From CAIWCD01 sp043782365 (lineage in GTDB: Bacteria; Myxococcota; Myxococcia; Myxococcales; 40CM-4-68-19): a stretch of DNA of 8,317 bases. The stretch spans positions 1-8,317 of the forward strand of contig JAYWAO010000572.1 of assembly GCA_043782365.1 (NCBI GenBank). Direction: 5' to 3'. Shown piece after piece: positions 5,410 through 8,317 of this stretch; the stretch's first letter is position 1, and each line of letters opens with the position of its first letter. A model generated the notes under the pieces. The model was not told the DNA's origin and did not search any database. It worked only from the letters and a program-made list of their open reading frames with translations. The translations under genes and the position numbers were made by a program.

Positions 5410-8223
5410 ATGCGCGCACTCGCTGGGATGCCCTGCTGTCTCGCCTTCGCCGCGCTCCTCGCGGCCGCCTGCGCTGCGCCCAAGCAAGTCCCCGCGCCCG
5501 CGCTGCTTGCGCCAGCGCTCCCGGGCGCCGAAGAGCCCGCGCCCACGCTGCGCCTGCCCCAGAGCGCGGTCCCGCTCTCGGCCAACCTCTCGCTCGCGCT
5601 CGACCCCGACGCCCCGGGCTTCTCCGGCGAGGCGAGCCTTCGCGTAACGCTGCCGGCGCCGCGCGCGGTGATCTGGATGCACGGCCGCGGCCTCACCGTC
5701 ACCAAGTCCACCGCCACCGACGCTCTCGGCGAGGTGGCCGGGACCTTCGCGCAGGTGGACCCGGACGGCATGGCGAAGCTCTCGCTGCCTCGCGCGGTGG
5801 GCCCCGGCGAGGTCACGCTCTCGTTCTCCTGGACCGGCAAGTGGGACGAAGATCTGCAGGGCGTCTATCTCGGCAAGAGCGGCGGCGTCAGCTACGTCGC
5901 CAGCCAGAACGAAGAGCTGGGCGCGCGCCGGATCCTCCCGTGCTTCGACGAGCCGCAGCTGAAGATCCCCTGGACCGTACAGCTCACCGTGCCCGCGCAG
6001 GACGTGGCGGTCACCAACGCGATGGAGAGCAAGGAGGAGCCGCTCGAGGGGGGCAAGAAGCGCGTCACCTTCAACCCCACCCCGCCGCTGCCCACCTACC
6101 TGCTCGCCTTCGCGGTGGGCCCCTACGACGTGGTGACGACCGAGTCGCCGCCCAACGAGATCCGCAAGGTCCCGCTGCGCATGCGCGGGCTCGCCCCCAA
6201 GGGCCGCGGCGCGGAGCTCGCCTGGAGCCTGCAGGCAGCGAACGAGCTGCTCCCCATCCTCGAAAAGTGGATGGGCATCCCCTATCCGTACGACAAGCTC
6301 GACCACATCGCGGTGCCCGACTTCGAGGCCGGCGCGATGGAGAACCCGGGCGCGATCATCTACCGCGAGACCGCGCTGCTCTACACCAAGGGCAAGAGCC
6401 CGCGCTCGCGCGAGGAGCGGATCGCCGACACCATCGCCCACGAGATGGCCCACCTCTGGTTCGGCGACTACGTGACCTTGCCCTGGTGGACCGACACCTG
6501 GCTCAACGAGTCGTTCGCCACCTGGATGGCCACCCACGCGATGACCACCTGGCGGCCCGAGCTGCGCGCCGACCTCTCGCAGCTCTCCGACTCGCTCTTC
6601 GCGATGCAGGGCGACGGCCTCTCCGAGGCGCGGGCCATCCGCCAGCCCGTGCTGCGCACCGGCGACATCAGGGCGCAGTTCGACGGGCTCACCTACCAGA
6701 AAGGGGCCGCGGCCCTCTCGATGTTCGAGCGGTGGCTGGGCCCGGAGCAGTTCCGCGCGGGCGTGCAGGCGTACCTGCGCGCGCACCCGCACGGGACGGG
6801 CTCCACCGAAGACCTCTTCGCCGCGCTCTCGCAGGCGGGCGGCCGCGGCTGGGATGTTGGCGGGCCGTTCCGCACCTTCCTCGACCAGGCCGGCGTGCCG
6901 CTGGTGCAGGCCAGGGTGTCGTGCGAGGCGGGCGCGGCGAAGCTGCTCCTCACGCAGCAGCGCTACTTCCCCGTCGGCTCGGCCGGCGACGCGAAGGCGC
7001 AGAGCTGGCGCGTGCCCGTCTGCGCGCGATTCGGTAGCGGAGTCGGTAACCAGGGGGTCGCCGTCTCCGGCGCAACCTCTGGCGCAACCACCGGCGAGGC
7101 GTGCACGCTGCTGGAGGGCGCGGCCGGCGAGCTCCCGCTCGGCGCCGCCTGCCCGGCGTGGGTGATGCCCAACGCGGGCGCCGCCGGGTACTACCGCTGG
7201 ACGCTCGCGCCGGACGACCTCCAGAAGCTGGTGACCGCAGGCCTGCCTGCGATGGACGCGCGCGAGAAGCTCTCGTTCGCCCGCAGCGTCTCGGCGGCGA
7301 TGCGGGCGAATACACTCTCGGCGGCCGACGCGCTGGCCGCGCTGGTGCCGCTGGCGAAGGACCCCGACCTCGACGTCGCCACCGATCCGCTCGAGCTGCT
7401 GGGCCTCGTCCGCCGGCAGCTGGTCCCGACCGCGCTCAAGCCGCGCGTCGAGGAGCAGGTGCGCGCGCTCTACCGGCCGCTGCTGGCCAGGCTCGGCTGG
7501 GCTGCCAAGGAGGGCGAGGAGCCGGTGGTCTCGGACGCGCGTCCCCAGGTGATCGGCGCGCTGGCCGAGACGGGGCGCGACCCGGAGGTCCGCAAGGAGC
7601 TGGCGCGGCTCGGACTCGCGTACGCGAACGTAAAAGGTAACACTTTTGACCCGGCCGCGGTCGATCCCTCCCTCGCAGCCGTGGCGCTCGACGTCGCGGT
7701 CGAGGACGGCGACGACGCCCTCTTCGACCTGCTCGCCGCCCGCCTCGACACCGAGACCGCCGCCGAGGCCCGCGGCCGCCTGCTCGGCGCGCTCTGGAGC
7801 GTGAAGGACCCGGCCCGGGTGGCGAAGGCGCTGGGGCTGAGCCAGAGCCCGAAGCTGCGGCGCAACGAGCGCGGCGGCGCGGCCACCCTGCTGCGTCGCG
7901 ACGAGACCCGCGCGCAGGCGTGGGAGTTCATCAGCGCCAACTTCGACGGCATGGTGAAGGCGCTCCCCGAGGGCGCGCAGAACCGGATGTTCGGGCTGGC
8001 CTCGGTCTTCTGCGAGAAGGACGGCCTCGAGAAGGCCCGCGCCCTGCTCGCCCCGCGGGCAGCCAAGCGGCCCGGCGCCGACCGCGCGCTCGCCCGCGCC
8101 ACCGAGGCGGCGAACCTCTGCATCGCGCTCAAGGACGCGCAGTCGCCGAGCGCGGCGGCGTACTACGGGGCGAGGGAAGTGAAGCCTGCGACGAAGCCCG
8201 CAAAGGCGACGAAGAAGCGCTAA
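5410..8223 (+). CDS. M1-family zinc aminopeptidase, putative lipoprotein
   Basis: A metallo-aminopeptidase that removes N-terminal residues from peptides, probably outside the cytoplasm. It has 937 residues, the normal size for PepN/ERAP-type M1 enzymes. Residues 1-21 are a short hydrophobic signal ending LLAAAC (Cys21), a near-lipobox. The N-terminal beta domain (about 45-240) contains RRILPCFDEP (173-182). The exopeptidase motif GAMEN (308-312) and zinc site H344EMAH348 with E367 (HEXXH-X18-E) are intact, as is Tyr429 in LTYQKG, the usual transition-state tyrosine. A beta domain (about 497-600) carries a Ser/Gly/Ala/Thr-rich loop with a duplicated SGAT unit (553-560). Residues 600-910 form a helical ERAP1-C-like region. 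A Lys/Pro/Ala-rich tail (925-937) ends the protein. It has a strong Shine-Dalgarno and appears monocistronic, with a large inverted repeat 37 bases after the stop. Family and catalytic competence are clear; lipid anchoring (Ala at -3) and peptide substrates are inferred. Confidence 0.96.
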   Translation: MRALAGMPCCLAFAALLAAACAAPKQVPAPALLAPALPGAEEPAPTLRLPQSAVPLSANLSLALDPDAPGFSGEASLRVTLPAPRAVIWMHGRGLTVTKSTATDALGEVAGTFAQVDPDGMAKLSLPRAVGPGEVTLSFSWTGKWDEDLQGVYLGKSGGVSYVASQNEELGARRILPCFDEPQLKIPWTVQLTVPAQDVAVTNAMESKEEPLEGGKKRVTFNPTPPLPTYLLAFAVGPYDVVTTESPPNEIRKVPLRMRGLAPKGRGAELAWSLQAANELLPILEKWMGIPYPYDKLDHIAVPDFEAGAMENPGAIIYRETALLYTKGKSPRSREERIADTIAHEMAHLWFGDYVTLPWWTDTWLNESFATWMATHAMTTWRPELRADLSQLSDSLFAMQGDGLSEARAIRQPVLRTGDIRAQFDGLTYQKGAAALSMFERWLGPEQFRAGVQAYLRAHPHGTGSTEDLFAALSQAGGRGWDVGGPFRTFLDQAGVPLVQARVSCEAGAAKLLLTQQRYFPVGSAGDAKAQSWRVPVCARFGSGVGNQGVAVSGATSGATTGEACTLLEGAAGELPLGAACPAWVMPNAGAAGYYRWTLAPDDLQKLVTAGLPAMDAREKLSFARSVSAAMRANTLSAADALAALVPLAKDPDLDVATDPLELLGLVRRQLVPTALKPRVEEQVRALYRPLLARLGWAAKEGEEPVVSDARPQVIGALAETGRDPEVRKELARLGLAYANVKGNTFDPAAVDPSLAAVALDVAVEDGDDALFDLLAARLDTETAAEARGRLLGALWSVKDPARVAKALGLSQSPKLRRNERGGAATLLRRDETRAQAWEFISANFDGMVKALPEGAQNRMFGLASVFCEKDGLEKARALLAPRAAKRPGADRALARATEAANLCIALKDAQSPSAAAYYGAREVKPATKPAKATKKR
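7066..7089 (+). repeat. Two-copy 12-base tandem repeat inside the M1 peptidase gene
   Basis: Units TCCGGCGCAACC and TCTGGCGCAACC differ at one base and encode Ser-Gly-Ala-Thr twice (residues 553-560). They sit in a low-complexity loop (about 541-563) of the domain after the catalytic domain. The repeat is in frame and looks like a slippage duplication in a tolerant loop. Confidence 0.8.
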
Positions 8224-8259
8224 GGGCGCGCGAAGGAATTACTCATTCGGTCTCTCTGA

Positions 8260-8286
8260 GCGTCGATATCGGCTGGATATCGACGC
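8260..8286 (+). terminator. Perfect 11-bp inverted repeat after the M1 peptidase gene (candidate hairpin terminator)
   Basis: Arms GCGTCGATATC (8260-8270) and GATATCGACGC (8276-8286) flank the 5-base loop GGCTG, 37 bases after the peptidase TAA. As RNA it forms a strong stem in either direction. No T-run follows on either strand, so it is not a textbook Rho-independent terminator; it may stabilise the 3' end or end transcription without a U-tract. Each arm contains the palindrome GATATC, so an operator for a gene beyond the window is an alternative. Confidence 0.55.
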
Positions 8287-8293
8287 CAAGCAA

Positions 8294-8317
8294 GGATCGA
8301 GCCCGATCAGGAGCCCC
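8294..8317. repeat. Short imperfect direct repeat at the window end
   Basis: GATCGAGCCC (8295-8304) is followed by GATCAGGAGCCC (8305-8316 approx.), two similar units. The first also forms a small dyad, GATCG/CGATC (8295-8308). The context is cut off, so nothing more can be said. Apart from the inverted repeat at 8260-8286, the 94 bases after the peptidase hold no supported gene. Confidence 0.3.

Noticed and set aside
5176..6792. Long minus-strand frame continuing upstream of the lipoprotein
   Set aside because: This part is antisense to the peptidase gene and shows His/Arg/Gly-rich shadow composition.
8243..8317. Minus-strand frame open from the window end to a TGA at 8243, possibly the tail of a convergent gene
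   Set aside because: Only 24 codons are visible, a second minus-strand frame is also open nearly as far, and the stretch contains the inverted repeat; there is no support for coding.
1..8317. CRISPR arrays, tRNA/rRNA genes, insertion sequences, phage or defence genes
   Set aside because: No regularly spaced repeats of suitable length, no RNA-gene signatures and no transposase or defence-type protein were seen on either strand.

Overview
This is a very G+C-rich piece of bacterial chromosome with strong G/C preference at third codon positions. The gene style (a Cys-rich lipoprotein with several Asp-Gly-Gly stretches, a lipoprotein-type M1 peptidase, a Tex protein with a long Pro/Gln/Arg tail) resembles Myxococcota / former Deltaproteobacteria. 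That placement is an inference from style and is not proven here.

Layout. Minus strand, 1-1781: the first 593 residues of a molybdenum hydroxylase of the xanthine dehydrogenase family, with the [2Fe-2S] domain fused directly to the molybdopterin domain and no FAD domain between them; its C-terminus lies outside the window. Just upstream (1793-1847) is a compact run of four small inverted repeats. At 1861-2091 is the C-terminal remnant of a CMP/dCMP-type nucleoside/guanine deaminase that has lost its zinc-binding half. Minus strand, 2129-4471: complete tex (RNA-binding transcription accessory protein). Minus strand, 4534-5175: an unrecognised Cys-rich putative lipoprotein. The interval 5176-5409 is a divergent intergenic region with a perfect 8-bp dyad and three helically phased GTTGC repeats. 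Plus strand, 5410-8223: an M1-family zinc metallopeptidase (GAMEN, HEXXH-X18-E) with a lipoprotein-type signal. It is followed by a perfect 11-bp inverted repeat at 8260-8286, a candidate end-of-transcript hairpin.

How the parts relate. The deaminase remnant and the oxidoreductase suggest a purine-salvage or catabolism pair (guanine to xanthine to urate) in which the deaminase has been destroyed by a deletion that ends close to the tex stop codon. The oxidoreductase keeps both residues equivalent to the purine-binding Glu and Arg of bovine xanthine dehydrogenase, which supports a purine substrate. Tex, the lipoprotein and the peptidase have no evident shared pathway.

I found no mobile element, CRISPR array, tRNA or rRNA, and no clear case for a new multi-gene system. 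The points most worth a second look are the decayed deaminase beside an FAD-less xanthine dehydrogenase, the dyad cluster in front of that gene, and the phased repeats in the divergent intergenic region.
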